Below are positions 10,371-19,282 of a stretch of DNA of 64,000 nt, piece after piece. Each line of letters begins with the position of its first letter. Position 1 is the first letter of the stretch. A program made the position numbers and the translations under genes. Source of the stretch: Acididesulfobacillus acetoxydans (GTDB lineage Bacteria > Bacillota > Desulfitobacteriia > Desulfitobacteriales > Desulfitobacteriaceae); the NCBI RefSeq assembly GCF_902729405.1, contig NZ_LR746496.1, forward strand, positions 2,294,001 through 2,358,000. The letters are read 5' to 3'. The notes beneath the pieces were generated by a model. The model made no database searches. It worked only from the letters and a program-made list of their open reading frames with translations, and was not told the origin of the DNA.

Positions 10371-10679
10371 TGGCTTCGCAACGGTGCTCAACGGGAGTTC
10401 CCGGAGTCCGGATTGGCGCACGCGAAAGTGCCGGAGAGAAAGGCAGTTCAGGTCCCTTGAGACGCTCAATATTTAGGGCATTGCTGTGCCGGCCGCTTGG
10501 GTTGCGGGGGGAATACCTCGGCCGAGGGCTTTGCCGGTTTCCGTTTTGGATGGACAGAGGAGAACAATCGATCTATACTTGGGCTAGGCTGGCAAAAGCG
10601 AATATCGTCGCCCCTGTCTCCGGTCCCGCATGGTTGGGGTACTGACGATCCACCCGGCTTTGGCAACGGGGGTGTAAGT
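10371..10679 (+). other. Intergenic region between glucan synthase and kinase gene
   Basis: About 310 bases with no credible gene. An open frame runs through it into the kinase from a TTG at 10497, but the translated stretch is Gly/Pro/Trp-rich and lacks a ribosome site, so it is taken as leader. No convincing sigma-A promoter or terminator hairpin was found. Confidence 0.5.
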
Positions 10680-12356
10680 GTGTTTTGGCGCCTCTTTCTT
10701 AAGTTAGCCCAAAATATCAGCGTCCTCGTCACGATTTCTTACTTGCTGAGCAAGACGAGGATTTTTAAGAAGGCGATGCGCCTCAAAAACAGTTGGGCTG
10801 AGAAGTTACTGTTGGTCGCTGTTTTCAGTGCCATTGGCATTATGGGTACCTATACGGGCGTCTCCATTAAAGGGGCTCTCGCCAATTCAAGGGTCGTGGG
10901 AGTTGTGGTGGGAGCCCTGCTCGGCGGGCCCTTTGTCGGCATCGGAGCCGGGATTATTGCCGGACTGCATCGCTACTTGATTGGCGGGTTTACGGCTTTT
11001 TCCTGCGCCCTGGCCACAGTGGCTGAAGCCGCTGCGGCTGCTTGGTTCAGCCGCAAAGAAAGTCCGAAGAGGCTGTCCTGGAAATTTGGTTTAGCCATTG
11101 GAGTGGGGACTGAGACCCTGCAAATGCTGATCATCCTTGCTATTGCCCGTCCCTTTGCCGCAGCCTGGGATTTGGTGCAAACGATTGGCTTGCCCATGAT
11201 CGTAATGAATTCGATTGGTATCGCCATTTTCCTGGTGATCGCCCGCACTTCCCTGGAAGAGGAGGAAAGGGCCGGAGCGGTGCAGGCCCAAAAGGCTTTA
11301 GAGATTGCCAATATAACCCTGCCCATCTTGAGACAAGGGTTGAACGAAAAGACGGCCCAGGAGGTAGCTCAGATCATCTTTGAACGAGCGGAGGTGGAGG
11401 CGGTGGCTCTCACGAACCGGGAGATTATTCTGGCTCACGTGGGAAGCGGCTGCTCACATCATTTGGCCGGAGCGCCGATTATGACGCAGGCGACTCGGAT
11501 GGCTATGGAAGCCGGGGAAATGCAGCTGGCCGAGGACAAAGGGCAAATCGGCTGCCGGAATAAAGATTGTACTTTGCGTTCGGCCGTCGTTGTACCTCTT
11601 TTCAGCCGCGGTGAGGTGAGCGGTACTCTTAAGCTCTACCAGGATCGCGACCATGGAATCGGGAGCGTGGAGATTCAATTGGCCCAAGGCTTAGCGGGTC
11701 TTTTTTCCACCCAGTTGGAGTTAGCCGCTCTGGAAGAGCAGGCGAAACTGGTGACCAAAGCGGAGTTAAAGGCTCTGCAGGCGCAAATCAACCCGCATTT
11801 TCTTTTTAACGCTTTGAATACGATAGTCTCTCTCGTTCGGACGGATGGGGAAAAAGCACGCAATTTGCTCATCCAGCTGGGTGAGTTTTTCCGCAAGAAT
11901 ATCCAGCGCGGGGACAAGTTTGTCACTCTGCGCGAGGAACTGGAACATATCCGGGCCTATTTGAGCATTGAACAGGCCAGGTTTGGCGACAGCCTGAAGG
12001 TGGTTGAACAGGTGCAGCCGGAGGCGGAAGATTGGTTACTGCCGGCGTTGACTTTGCAGCCCCTGGTGGAAAATGCCATTAAACACGGAATTTATCCTAA
12101 GATTGAAGGGGGCACGGTGGAAATCCGCTGTTGGATCGAAGGGAGTACTTTGCGCGTTATGATTGGGGACGACGGGGTCGGCATACGGGGGGAGAAGCTG
12201 GAGGAAGTTTACCTGAAAAAGAACGATTCTGCCCAGGGTGCCGGCGTGGGTCTCAGTAACGTGAATGACAGGCTGAAATATTTGTATGGCACGGGTCTCA
12301 CCATAGACAGTGAACCCGGGCACGGTACGCGGGTCCTAATCTGCATCCCCGGGTGA
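10680..12356 (+). CDS. LytS-family sensor histidine kinase
   Basis: A 558-residue sensor. GTG at 10680 is chosen because GGGGGTG lies just upstream and the protein then opens with a first membrane helix (FWRLFLKLAQNISVLV). Order: 5TM-5TMR_LYT membrane domain (about 1-190), GAF domain (about 210-350), His_kinase domain with phospho-acceptor His in QINPHFLFNALN, and an HATPase domain with the N box VENAIKHG and the DDGVGI and GVGLSNV boxes. Kinases of this class act with LytTR regulators; here the partner lies 130 bp downstream and a CstA-family carrier follows. By analogy with BtsS/BtsR and YpdA/YpdB of E. coli the stimulus may be pyruvate or a related metabolite; this is inference. Confidence 0.9.
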   Translation: MFWRLFLKLAQNISVLVTISYLLSKTRIFKKAMRLKNSWAEKLLLVAVFSAIGIMGTYTGVSIKGALANSRVVGVVVGALLGGPFVGIGAGIIAGLHRYLIGGFTAFSCALATVAEAAAAAWFSRKESPKRLSWKFGLAIGVGTETLQMLIILAIARPFAAAWDLVQTIGLPMIVMNSIGIAIFLVIARTSLEEEERAGAVQAQKALEIANITLPILRQGLNEKTAQEVAQIIFERAEVEAVALTNREIILAHVGSGCSHHLAGAPIMTQATRMAMEAGEMQLAEDKGQIGCRNKDCTLRSAVVVPLFSRGEVSGTLKLYQDRDHGIGSVEIQLAQGLAGLFSTQLELAALEEQAKLVTKAELKALQAQINPHFLFNALNTIVSLVRTDGEKARNLLIQLGEFFRKNIQRGDKFVTLREELEHIRAYLSIEQARFGDSLKVVEQVQPEAEDWLLPALTLQPLVENAIKHGIYPKIEGGTVEIRCWIEGSTLRVMIGDDGVGIRGEKLEEVYLKKNDSAQGAGVGLSNVNDRLKYLYGTGLTIDSEPGHGTRVLICIPG

Positions 12357-12486
12357 GCGAGGGCGCTGCATGCTGTCTTGCCGGTTCAGGGCGCGCAGGC
12401 GGAGCCAAAATTAAGCCTCGGTCAGCCGTTTGCCCAGGGGCCGGCAGGGTAAGGAACCATAGGATAAGGAACCATAGGTAAGAAAA

Positions 12487-13254
12487 ATGATTCGAGTTTT
12501 TGTCGTTGATGATGAGGCCCCGGCCCGGGATGAACTGAAATATCTACTCGAACAGATGCCGGATGTTTCGGTTGTCGGCATGGCCCGCAACGGGAGGGAA
12601 GCTTTAGAATTAATTCCGTTGGCCAAGCCTCAGGTGGTTTTCTTAGACATACAGATGCCCGACCTGTCTGGATTGGCGGTGGCCCGGGAGCTGCTGGCAC
12701 TTATGGACGAGGGGGATTTCCCCTTGCTCGTCTTTGCCACGGCCTTTGACCGGCACGCTCTGGAGGCGTTTGAAGTCCATGCTCTCGACTATATTCTCAA
12801 ACCTTTCAGTGCGGAACGACTGAAGAATGCGATGGATCACCTGCGCCGCACGTTGGCGGGGCGTTCTCCCGCGCAAGGGCCGGAGGCAGAAAAACTGGAC
12901 CGGATTCTCAGTCTCCTGGAGAAGCCGCCCCGGCCAAAACTTGCGGTGGAGGAAAATGAACGCATTATTTTGTTGAACGTGGATGAGATCGTTTATGCCT
13001 GGGTAGAGGATCGGCACGTTTTCGTCAAGACCAAGGACGCGTCTTACCAAACGGGCTACAGTCTAAGTGAACTGGAGGAAAGGCTCGGCCTCCTGCAAAC
13101 TCATAAGAGCTATGTGGTGAACCGCGATCAGGTGCGTGAAGTGATTCCTTGGTTTAACGGGACTTATAATTTAGTCATGGCCGATCGGGAAAAATCCCAG
13201 GTTCCGGTCAGTCGGACCTATGTCAAGTCGGTGCGCCAAGCCCTGAGACTGTAA
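12487..13254 (+). CDS. LytTR-family response regulator
   Basis: A 255-residue regulator: receiver domain (1-120) with the acidic pocket VVDDE and phospho-acceptor D in VVFLDIQMPDL, conserved KP in DYILKPFS, a linker, and a C-terminal LytTR DNA-binding domain (about 150-255) with HKSYVVNRDQV. It is the cognate partner of the LytS-type kinase just upstream and probably controls the CstA-family gene that starts 250 bp downstream. A direct repeat of ATAAGGAACCATAGG precedes its start. Family assignment is firm; target is inferred from order. Confidence 0.9.
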   Translation: MIRVFVVDDEAPARDELKYLLEQMPDVSVVGMARNGREALELIPLAKPQVVFLDIQMPDLSGLAVARELLALMDEGDFPLLVFATAFDRHALEAFEVHALDYILKPFSAERLKNAMDHLRRTLAGRSPAQGPEAEKLDRILSLLEKPPRPKLAVEENERIILLNVDEIVYAWVEDRHVFVKTKDASYQTGYSLSELEERLGLLQTHKSYVVNRDQVREVIPWFNGTYNLVMADREKSQVPVSRTYVKSVRQALRL

Positions 13255-13412
13255 TCCTTGAGGTGGGAAACTGACAAAAAGGGACTATCTGGGGGCGAAA
13301 TTGCGGGGCAGCGGAAGTCGCATGGAGACGGCGGTAACAGAGGGAGGGGAGCCAGCAAAAGGCGGGAGCTTCGCACGTTTGTATTTGGGCAAAAAAAGTA
13401 TACCTGTCAGGC

Positions 13413-13432
13413 ACGTTTTTTGACGTTTTTTG
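13413..13432 (+). promoter_or_regulatory. Tandem decamer, possible LytTR operator
   Basis: ACGTTTTTTG occurs twice back to back in the leader of the CstA-family gene. LytTR regulators bind pairs of direct repeats about 9-10 bp long, though usually with a spacer, so this is a candidate operator only. No good promoter could be placed next to it. Confidence 0.3.
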
Positions 13433-13503
13433 CAGTATTTCCCCCTTTTTTCACTGCATGCCGCTATCATAAAAAGGCAAAAACAAGAAAAGGGGGATTA
13501 CAA

Positions 13504-15324
13504 ATGCATGCACTTTATCTCGTGATTGCGGCAGCCTGTGTTTTGCTCATCGGCTATCGCCTCTATGGGACCTTCATGGCCTCCAAAGTGTTGGCCGTTG
13601 ATCCGCGTATCGTGACACCGGCCAAGCGACTGGAAGATGGACATGACTATGTCCCGACCAACCGCTGGGTGACCTTTGGTCATCATTTTGCAGCCATTGC
13701 GGCGGCCGGACCTTTGGTCGGGCCGGTATTGGCGGCCCAGTTCGGGTATCTGCCCGGAGCCTTGTGGATTCTGATTGGTGGCGTTCTCGGTGGGGCCGTC
13801 CACGATATGGTGGTTCTTTTTGCCTCGATTCGCCACGACGGGGAGTCCCTGCCTCAGATTGCCAAGAAAGAAATCGGGCCCGTGACCGGGGTGGCTGCTT
13901 CTTTTGCGGTCTTATTTATCTTACTCATCACAATGGCCGGTTTATCTATTGTGATTGTCAACGCCCTAAACACCAATCCGTGGGGTGCCTTTACCGTCGG
14001 TATGACGATTCCGATTGCGCTTTTTGTCGGCATCTATATGCGCTTTTTGCGGCCGGGCAAACTGGGGGAGGCCTCCATCATCGGAGTCGTCCTCATTTTC
14101 CTCGCCGTCGCCCTGGGTCCCATGATCAAAAATTCCGGCCTTGCTTTTTTCTTTAATTACAGTTCTAAAGCAATCGAAATCGCTTTGCCGGTCTACGCTT
14201 TTATTGCGGCCGCTCTGCCTGTCTGGTTGCTCCTGGCTCCCCGCGATTATTTGAGCTCCTACCTCAAGATTGGGACCATCGGGGCTTTGGCGATTGGAAT
14301 TATCGCCGTAAATCCGGTGCTTAACATGCCGCCTATCACGAAATTTGTCAACGGCGGCGGCCCGATCATTGCCGGCAAGGTCTGGCCTTTTGTCTTTATT
14401 ACCATTGCCTGCGGTGCCATGTCTGGATTCCATAGCTTGATTGCGGCCGGGACCACGCCTAAGATGCTGGAAAGTGAAAAAGACATTAAGATCGTCGGCT
14501 TCGGGGCCATGCTGATGGAATCCTTTGTGGCGATCATGGCCTTGATTGCCGCTTCCGTGCTCCCCGTCGGCGACTATTTCGCCATTAATACCATGCCGGC
14601 GGTTTTTTCGCACCTGGGCATGCATGTGGACAAACTTCCCATGCTTTCACACCTGATTGGAGTGAACGTGGCCGGCCGTCCCGGTGGGGCCGTGTCCCTT
14701 GCTGTCGGCATGTCATATGTCTTCAGCAGCGTTCCCGGACTCAGCCACCTCGTCGCCTACTGGTACCAGTTTGCTATTATGTTTGAGGCCGTGTTCATTC
14801 TCACGGCGGTGGATGCCGGCACGCGGGCGGCCCGCTACGTGGTTCAGGATATGATCGGGGTCGTGATCAAACCGTTCAAGAAGATCAACTGGTGGCCGGG
14901 GGCCATTATCAGTGCGGCGCTCGTCTCCTTTGCCTGGGGTTACCTCCTTTACGGAGGGAATATTTCCACGGTCTGGCCACTTTTCGGAGTTTCCAACCAA
15001 CTCTTGGCCTCGTTGGCCATGGTGGTGGGCACCACGGTTATCCTCAAAAGCACGGGGAGAATTGCCTACGCGCTGACGACTTTCATTCCTTTCGTTTTCC
15101 TGTTTATAACGACGCTGGATGCTTCCTATTTCAATGTTACGAAAGTTTACCTGCCTCAGCACATGATCCTTAATACGGTTCTTTCCGTGATTATGGCAAT
15201 CCTGGCTCTGATCATTGTGGTGGATGCGGTGATCAAGTGGGGTAACCTCCTGCGCGACCGTAAGAGCCTGCAGGCGCAGAAAGTCCGGCACCAGGCGATC
15301 GTGCGCGAGCTGGCGGCGAAGTGA
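13504..15324 (+). CDS. CstA-family carrier, probable pyruvate transporter
   Basis: A 606-residue polytopic membrane protein of the CstA family (CstA and CstA_5TM domains), with about 16 hydrophobic segments and the family segments VPTNRWVTFGHHFAAIAAAGPLVGPVLAAQ-type N-terminus, SGFHSLIAAGTTPK and the C-terminal GVSNQLLASLA. ATG at 13504 has a strong AAAAGGGGG site; the open frame further upstream is not coding-like. Length fits Gram-positive CstA (near 600) rather than E. coli CstA (about 700). CstA and BtsT of E. coli import peptides or pyruvate; a LytS/LytT pair directly upstream matches BtsSR-BtsT, so pyruvate or a related small acid is the likely substrate. Confidence 0.88.
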   Translation: MHALYLVIAAACVLLIGYRLYGTFMASKVLAVDPRIVTPAKRLEDGHDYVPTNRWVTFGHHFAAIAAAGPLVGPVLAAQFGYLPGALWILIGGVLGGAVHDMVVLFASIRHDGESLPQIAKKEIGPVTGVAASFAVLFILLITMAGLSIVIVNALNTNPWGAFTVGMTIPIALFVGIYMRFLRPGKLGEASIIGVVLIFLAVALGPMIKNSGLAFFFNYSSKAIEIALPVYAFIAAALPVWLLLAPRDYLSSYLKIGTIGALAIGIIAVNPVLNMPPITKFVNGGGPIIAGKVWPFVFITIACGAMSGFHSLIAAGTTPKMLESEKDIKIVGFGAMLMESFVAIMALIAASVLPVGDYFAINTMPAVFSHLGMHVDKLPMLSHLIGVNVAGRPGGAVSLAVGMSYVFSSVPGLSHLVAYWYQFAIMFEAVFILTAVDAGTRAARYVVQDMIGVVIKPFKKINWWPGAIISAALVSFAWGYLLYGGNISTVWPLFGVSNQLLASLAMVVGTTVILKSTGRIAYALTTFIPFVFLFITTLDASYFNVTKVYLPQHMILNTVLSVIMAILALIIVVDAVIKWGNLLRDRKSLQAQKVRHQAIVRELAAK

Positions 15325-15468
15325 ACCAGTCGGATTGAGGTAAAACCTTGGAGGCAGGGGAAGTGGGTTTGCCCCGGACGGGGTGGGGAAAAACTTGGAG
15401 ATTTTATCCGAAACCTGGCACCTTGGCCCCCTTGTCAGGGCTCAAAGAGTATCGGGAGGTGAGAAAGG

Positions 15469-15774
15469 ATGTGGACGATTTCGCCTGAAGCGCTGGTCTA
15501 TCTCCGGAAGAACGGGTCCGCATGCTTAACAGTGGACCAGCCGCTGATAGTGGACGGATGCTGCCTGCAAATATCGGAACCGCCTGCGGTGTATTTGGGG
15601 GAACCCAAACCCACGCCGGGCAAAAAGAGAACCCCGGGGTCGTACACTACCCTCGAGGTACACGGGATCAAGCTCCACGTCCCTTCCCATTTGAGCCGCC
15701 TGGATCTCGTTATTGATCTTACGCGCTTTTTCCGGAGAGAGAAGCTGGTGGTTGAGGGTTGGAACCTGGTCTAG
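15469..15774 (+). CDS. CC/Se-motif family small protein
   Basis: A 101-residue cytoplasmic protein with a ribosome site GGGAGGTGAG. It resembles the CC/Se motif family, in which a Cys-Cys or Cys-Sec pair follows a short beta-strand; here the pair is in VDGCCLQ (about residues 33-34). The C-terminal VVEGW segment is also typical. Function in the family is unknown; a thiol redox role is only suggested by the vicinal cysteines. Single gene with its own terminator. Confidence 0.6.
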   Translation: MWTISPEALVYLRKNGSACLTVDQPLIVDGCCLQISEPPAVYLGEPKPTPGKKRTPGSYTTLEVHGIKLHVPSHLSRLDLVIDLTRFFRREKLVVEGWNLV

Positions 15775-15868
15775 ACTCTAGACTAGGGCTTCGGGAAGCC
15801 GGCGCGGAATGTCTGGAATGTGGCATGGTGCTTCCGGAAGCAGAAGTCCCACGCCCGGATAAAACTTG

Positions 15869-15906
15869 AGAGCCGCTCGGCCCGATGGGGCTGCAGCGGC
15901 TCTTTT
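15869..15906 (+). terminator. Rho-independent terminator
   Basis: A 9-bp stem AGAGCCGCT/AGCGGCTCT with a 17-nt loop is followed by TTTT. It ends the CC/Se gene and, read from the other strand, could also serve the convergent hydrolase gene. Confidence 0.8.
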
Positions 15907-15929
15907 GCAGGTGCTTCAGTGTGTGCTCG

Positions 15930-15956
15930 GTTTAACTTTAGTTGAACGAGTTCACT
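15930..15956 (-). repeat. Stop-overlapping GTTCAAC hairpin, copy A
   Basis: Read on the minus strand this is GTGAACTCGTTCAAC followed by TAAAGTTAAAC. The TGA is the stop codon of the hydrolase gene and GTTCAACT/AGTTxAAC forms a short hairpin right behind it. Similar units lie at 19084, 20966, 41178 and 55013. Confidence 0.7.
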
Positions 15957-16599
15957 TTCCGGGCGCGGAAAATTCTAAGACGACGACCTCTTGAGTTTGG
16001 GGCAGAGAAGCCCTGCTGATTTCCAGAGTTTTAGCCTTTTTCACTTGGGTAAAATGTTGAAGAAAATCATCGACCCCGGCGATGGGGAGAGTGACAGCCT
16101 CATCAGGCTTATAGTGCATAGGTAAAATGACTTTGGGATTAAGCTGCTGCACGGTCTCATAGGCTTGGCCGGCGTCAATGGTGTAGAACCCGCCTACCGG
16201 GACACAGACGATGTCCACCGTTCCTATGCCCTCGCGCTGTTCCGGTGTGAGCAGGTGACCGAGGTCGCCCAGGTGAACGACGCTGACTCCATCCAGGGTA
16301 AAGGAAAAAACTGTGTTCTGACCGCGTTTTGCCCCTCGTTCAGCGTCATGGAAAGTGGCTGTCCCTTTAAAGGTCAAGCCGGCCGCCGTTTGCCGACCGG
16401 GGCCTTCGATGACTTGGGGTTTGCCCGGAAGTACTTGAACGGCGTCATGATCAAAATGATGGTGACTGATTGTGACGACGTCCGTCTCCGCCTTGGGGGT
16501 GGGATAACCCACGCTTTGGTCAAAAGGGTCTGTCAGGACGCTCACGCCTTCTTGGCCTACAAATAAGAAGCACGAATGTCCAAGCCAGCGAATTTCCAA
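15952..16599 (-). CDS. MBL-fold metal-dependent hydrolase (UPF0173-like)
   Basis: A 215-residue protein of the metallo-beta-lactamase fold, in the lactonase-like UPF0173 branch. It opens MEIRWLGHSCFLF, has the metal motif SHHHFDHDAV (HxHxDH in the form HHHFDH), HLGDLGH and a late PMHYKP histidine. TTG at 16599 is preferred because GAGGTGAG sits 7 nt upstream; longer forms add a poor N-terminus. Substrate unknown. Expressed from its own promoter and convergent with the CC/Se gene. Confidence 0.85.
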   Translation of the reverse strand: MEIRWLGHSCFLFVGQEGVSVLTDPFDQSVGYPTPKAETDVVTISHHHFDHDAVQVLPGKPQVIEGPGRQTAAGLTFKGTATFHDAERGAKRGQNTVFSFTLDGVSVVHLGDLGHLLTPEQREGIGTVDIVCVPVGGFYTIDAGQAYETVQQLNPKVILPMHYKPDEAVTLPIAGVDDFLQHFTQVKKAKTLEISRASLPQTQEVVVLEFSAPGK

Positions 16600-16636
16600 C
16601 GCTCTCACCTCATTTTTTGAAATCCCGTCCTTATTT

Positions 16637-16664
16637 ATTATATAACAAGCGGGAGAGTATGCAA
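16637..16664 (-). promoter_or_regulatory. Sigma-A type promoter of the hydrolase gene
   Basis: On the minus strand, TTGCAT (16659-16664) and TATAAT (16637-16642) are 16 nt apart, about 40 nt before the hydrolase start. Confidence 0.7.
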
Positions 16665-16993
16665 GTCTGCGGTAAGGCGGGACTTCTGAGCATCTGAATC
16701 TCCCCATGGCCAAATCCGGCTAAAGCCAGGGGCATGCGGCTAAGCCTCTTGGTCAAAAGTGTAGTGCATAGGATCCGAGGATCCGTGGGTACACAAGTAA
16801 AGTATAACTTCAGCTTACGCCCCGATGACTCCACCGGATCAATCGGGGCAGTGGAACATTTCTTTGCGGAGTTTTACCTCCTGCGAAGAGAGGTTGCGGC
16901 CCGCAAGCATAAATCCCGCGTGAAAGGCAAAACCTAGCAGCAGGATTTTGTGTTCCCAAAGTCTGAATGATTAAGGAGAAAGGTTGGAAGAAA
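16665..16993 (+). other. Intergenic region with hairpin
   Basis: About 330 bases without a credible gene. It holds a hairpin GCCCCGAT/ATCGGGGC at 16819-16849, and the segment from 16807 to 16840 resembles 25072-25110 (both read AACTTCxGCTTxCGCC, then CTCCACCGGA), so it may be a short dispersed repeat. Confidence 0.45.
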
Positions 16994-17341
16994 ATGAGCA
17001 ATTTGAAATGTGAGGCCGTCCGCTGCGCTTATAATACGGATCGGTTTTGCAGTGCCAACGAAATCGAAGTTCAGGGCGGCAACACCCTGAGGGGGCGCTC
17101 CACCTACTGCGGCACGTTTGACGAACGGGATCAAGTGGGCGGTATGAAAGAAATGAGCCAATTGAGCCAATCGGATCTGAGCGATCTGGCCGGTACGGGT
17201 TTGGATCCGGTCGTCGCCTGCAACGCCGAAAACTGCCGGTATAACCATGACCGTTATTGTCAGGCCGAAGGTATAAACATAACCAGCGCGGTGGCGTCCA
17301 CGGCCGAACAGACGGAATGCCAGACCTTTGCGCCGCGCTGA
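16994..17341 (+). CDS. Double DUF1540 protein
   Basis: A 115-residue protein made of two DUF1540 repeats. Each is a short Cys-rich unit: residues about 5-45 with C-x4-C-x7-C-type spacing ending TYCGTF, and about 72-112 with CNAENCRYN, YCQAEGI and ECQTF. The eight cysteines suggest a small metal or disulfide module. ATG at 16994 is preferred to the in-frame ATG at 16967, which lacks a ribosome site. DUF1540 proteins are common in spore-forming Clostridia; function unknown. Confidence 0.85.
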   Translation: MSNLKCEAVRCAYNTDRFCSANEIEVQGGNTLRGRSTYCGTFDERDQVGGMKEMSQLSQSDLSDLAGTGLDPVVACNAENCRYNHDRYCQAEGINITSAVASTAEQTECQTFAPR

Positions 17342-17369
17342 ACCCGGTCACCGGGTTGGTAAGGTTAGA

Positions 17370-17398
17370 GGCGCATCTCTGCTCTTAAGGGATGCGCC
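17370..17398 (+). terminator. Terminator-like hairpin
   Basis: GGCGCATC/GATGCGCC with a 13-nt loop, followed by AAGTTTT, 30 nt after the DUF1540 stop. A second palindrome, AACCCGGT-C-ACCGGGTT, starts right at that stop. Confidence 0.6.
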
Positions 17399-17857
17399 AA
17401 GTTTTGGTGTCACGCATAGCGATTAACACTGCCTTCAAGAAGATTTCGCCATAATCAGGACTGTCTGCCGTGCTTGTTTTAGCAACAGGAAACTTCTCGC
17501 CAATTCCGGGAATATTTTCGTGTCGCCATGCTGAATTAGATATGTTTTCTTGTCCGATATCGTCTCCCGCCACTCGTTATCCTTCCCCTTTGATCCAGTC
17601 GTTGATTATCTCATTTGTCTTTTGCAAAGTTTGTCGTTATCTGGAGACGGATCAGGACTTTTTCCCTGCCGGAGACGGTCGAGCCAGGGCAAGCTAGGCA
17701 ACGAATCGTGAGGAGGTGCACATATGTGATTTAACTAAGCTTGCGCTTTGCCCCGAGTACTGTTAAAATTAGGAAAGGGAAAATTTCCTGGAAAGGCGAG
17801 TGTCGCTCCCTGACATGAAAGACAGGCCAGATGACGATTTCGAGAGGGGAAGAGAAA
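17399..17857 (+). other. AT-richer intergenic region, possible gene relic
   Basis: About 460 bases of lower GC than the flanks. A 62-residue minus-strand frame (17385-17573) and a 75-residue plus-strand frame (17470-17697) overlap here, but neither has a ribosome site or a recognisable family. It looks like decayed or acquired DNA. Confidence 0.4.
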
Positions 17858-19087
17858 ATGGAGCGAGGGGCATCGGCGCAAAATGTTTTTTGGCTGGGGC
17901 TGATGGTTATTGCGGGGATCTTTGCTGTTCTGTACCTCAGGAGTTCAGTCTTCCCGGGACCGATTGATCCGGCAGTTCTTAAGTATTTTTCCCCGCAGTT
18001 GGTCAAGAACGGCCGGGCCTACAGCCAAGTACCCCGGATTTTGTACATTGTGGGCTTTCTTCTTCAGGCCGGATTTTTGGTTTGGTTTGTCTTCGGCGGT
18101 TGTGCCCGGCGCTGGCAGGATTGGTTAATGGCGCGCACGGGCCAGAATTACTGGGGCAGCGTCTTTTTATTTTTTCTTACGGTGTGGTTGGTCCTGACTT
18201 TGCTGAACCTGCCGCTGACCTTTTACAACAGTTACGTCTGGCAGCACCGTTGGGGTTTTTCGACAGAATCCCTGCCTGCCTGGTGGTCAGATTATTTCAA
18301 GAGCACCGCCCTGGATTTCCTCTTGTCCGCGGCCGCGGTTCTTATCGTGTTCTGGGTACTCAACCGCTGGCCGAGGACCTGGTGGCTCTTCGGGGCGATC
18401 CTGTTCGGTCTCTGGCTGATTGTTCAGGACGTTCTCTGGCCGGTCGTCGTCGCGCCCCTATTTAACCACTTTCGTCCCGTTGACAATCCGGCCATTACCG
18501 GCATGGTGCATGATCTCTCGCTCAAATCCGGTGTTCCCGTCAAGGACGTACTGGTCATGGATGCCAGCCGGCGTACGACGAAAGTCAACGCTTACTTTAC
18601 AGGCCTGGGTAAAACCAAGCGCATTGTCCTATATGATACCCTTTTGAAATTTCCCTTGGATGAGATCAGGGCGGTTGTGGCGCACGAAATGGGGCACTGG
18701 CAGAAGAGGCATGTCTTGATCGGTACCGTGCTAGGCATTCTGGGTGGTTTCATCGCTTGGCGCCTGCTGGCTTTTGCCCTTCACCCGTGGTATACGGGTG
18801 CGGGGCGGGCTGCGCCCCAGGTTTGGGCCGTTATTCAGCTTTTTTTCCTCTTGGCGCTGTTTGTCACAAACCCGGTGCAGAACGCCATCTCGCGGGAGAT
18901 GGAACGGCAAGCCGACCAAGTGTCCCTTCAGCTCACCCAGGACCCGCAGGCGGAGGTCCGTTTGCAGATTGACCTGGCCAAGCAGAACCTGACTGACTTT
19001 TCCCCGCCGCCTTTCATTGTCTGGTTCGGCTATAGCCATCCTACTCCTCTGCAGAGGATTAAGGCCATGCAGGGAGCAGGAAAGTGA
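17858..19087 (+). CDS. M48 family zinc metalloprotease (Ste24-like)
   Basis: A 409-residue integral membrane protease. ATG at 17858 follows a GAGGGGA site; the in-frame ATG at 17831 does not. It has an N-terminal membrane helix, further hydrophobic segments near 60, 100, 155 and 180, the catalytic motif VVAHEMGHWQKRH (HExxH), more membrane segments, and the downstream SREMERQAD segment that supplies the third zinc ligand. The order of membrane helices around HExxH matches Ste24/CAAX-prenyl-protease-type M48A enzymes, which cleave membrane or prenylated substrates; in bacteria a membrane quality-control role is usual. Its stop codon begins repeat copy B. Confidence 0.88.
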   Translation: MERGASAQNVFWLGLMVIAGIFAVLYLRSSVFPGPIDPAVLKYFSPQLVKNGRAYSQVPRILYIVGFLLQAGFLVWFVFGGCARRWQDWLMARTGQNYWGSVFLFFLTVWLVLTLLNLPLTFYNSYVWQHRWGFSTESLPAWWSDYFKSTALDFLLSAAAVLIVFWVLNRWPRTWWLFGAILFGLWLIVQDVLWPVVVAPLFNHFRPVDNPAITGMVHDLSLKSGVPVKDVLVMDASRRTTKVNAYFTGLGKTKRIVLYDTLLKFPLDEIRAVVAHEMGHWQKRHVLIGTVLGILGGFIAWRLLAFALHPWYTGAGRAAPQVWAVIQLFFLLALFVTNPVQNAISREMERQADQVSLQLTQDPQAEVRLQIDLAKQNLTDFSPPPFIVWFGYSHPTPLQRIKAMQGAGK

Positions 19088-19158
19088 ACCCGTTGAACTA
19101 AAGTTGAACATCGAGCAACGGGGGGACCACTCCCACTTGTAGAAGTGGGAGTCTCACG
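19084..19158 (+). repeat. Palindromic IS200/IS605-like repeat, copy B (75 bp)
   Basis: Starts GTGAACCCGTTGAAC with TGA serving as the stop of the M48 protease gene, and ends with the hairpin CTCCCACTT-GTAG-AAGTGGGAG then TCTCACG. It is a short version of the elements at 20966 and 41178 and lacks their internal part. Confidence 0.75.
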
Positions 19159-19282
19159 GGTGGATGAAGAAATGAAAGTAAACGGATGAAAATGAAGGGG
19201 TAAAGTGATAAAAAGACCAAGGTAAAGGGATGAAGGCGGGGATGAAGGCAGCGAAGCAGGGATAGAGATCTAAGGCGAAAGG

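Noticed and set aside
9042-10469. 475-codon open frame on the minus strand under the glucan synthase gene
   Set aside because: It lies wholly opposite a conserved GH94 domain with catalytic motifs; composition (P, R, H, Q-rich) and lack of a ribosome site mark it as a shadow frame of GC-rich coding DNA.
13966-14625. 219-codon minus-strand frame under the CstA-family gene
   Set aside because: Antisense to conserved membrane helices, His/Asp/Gln-rich translation typical of a shadow frame.
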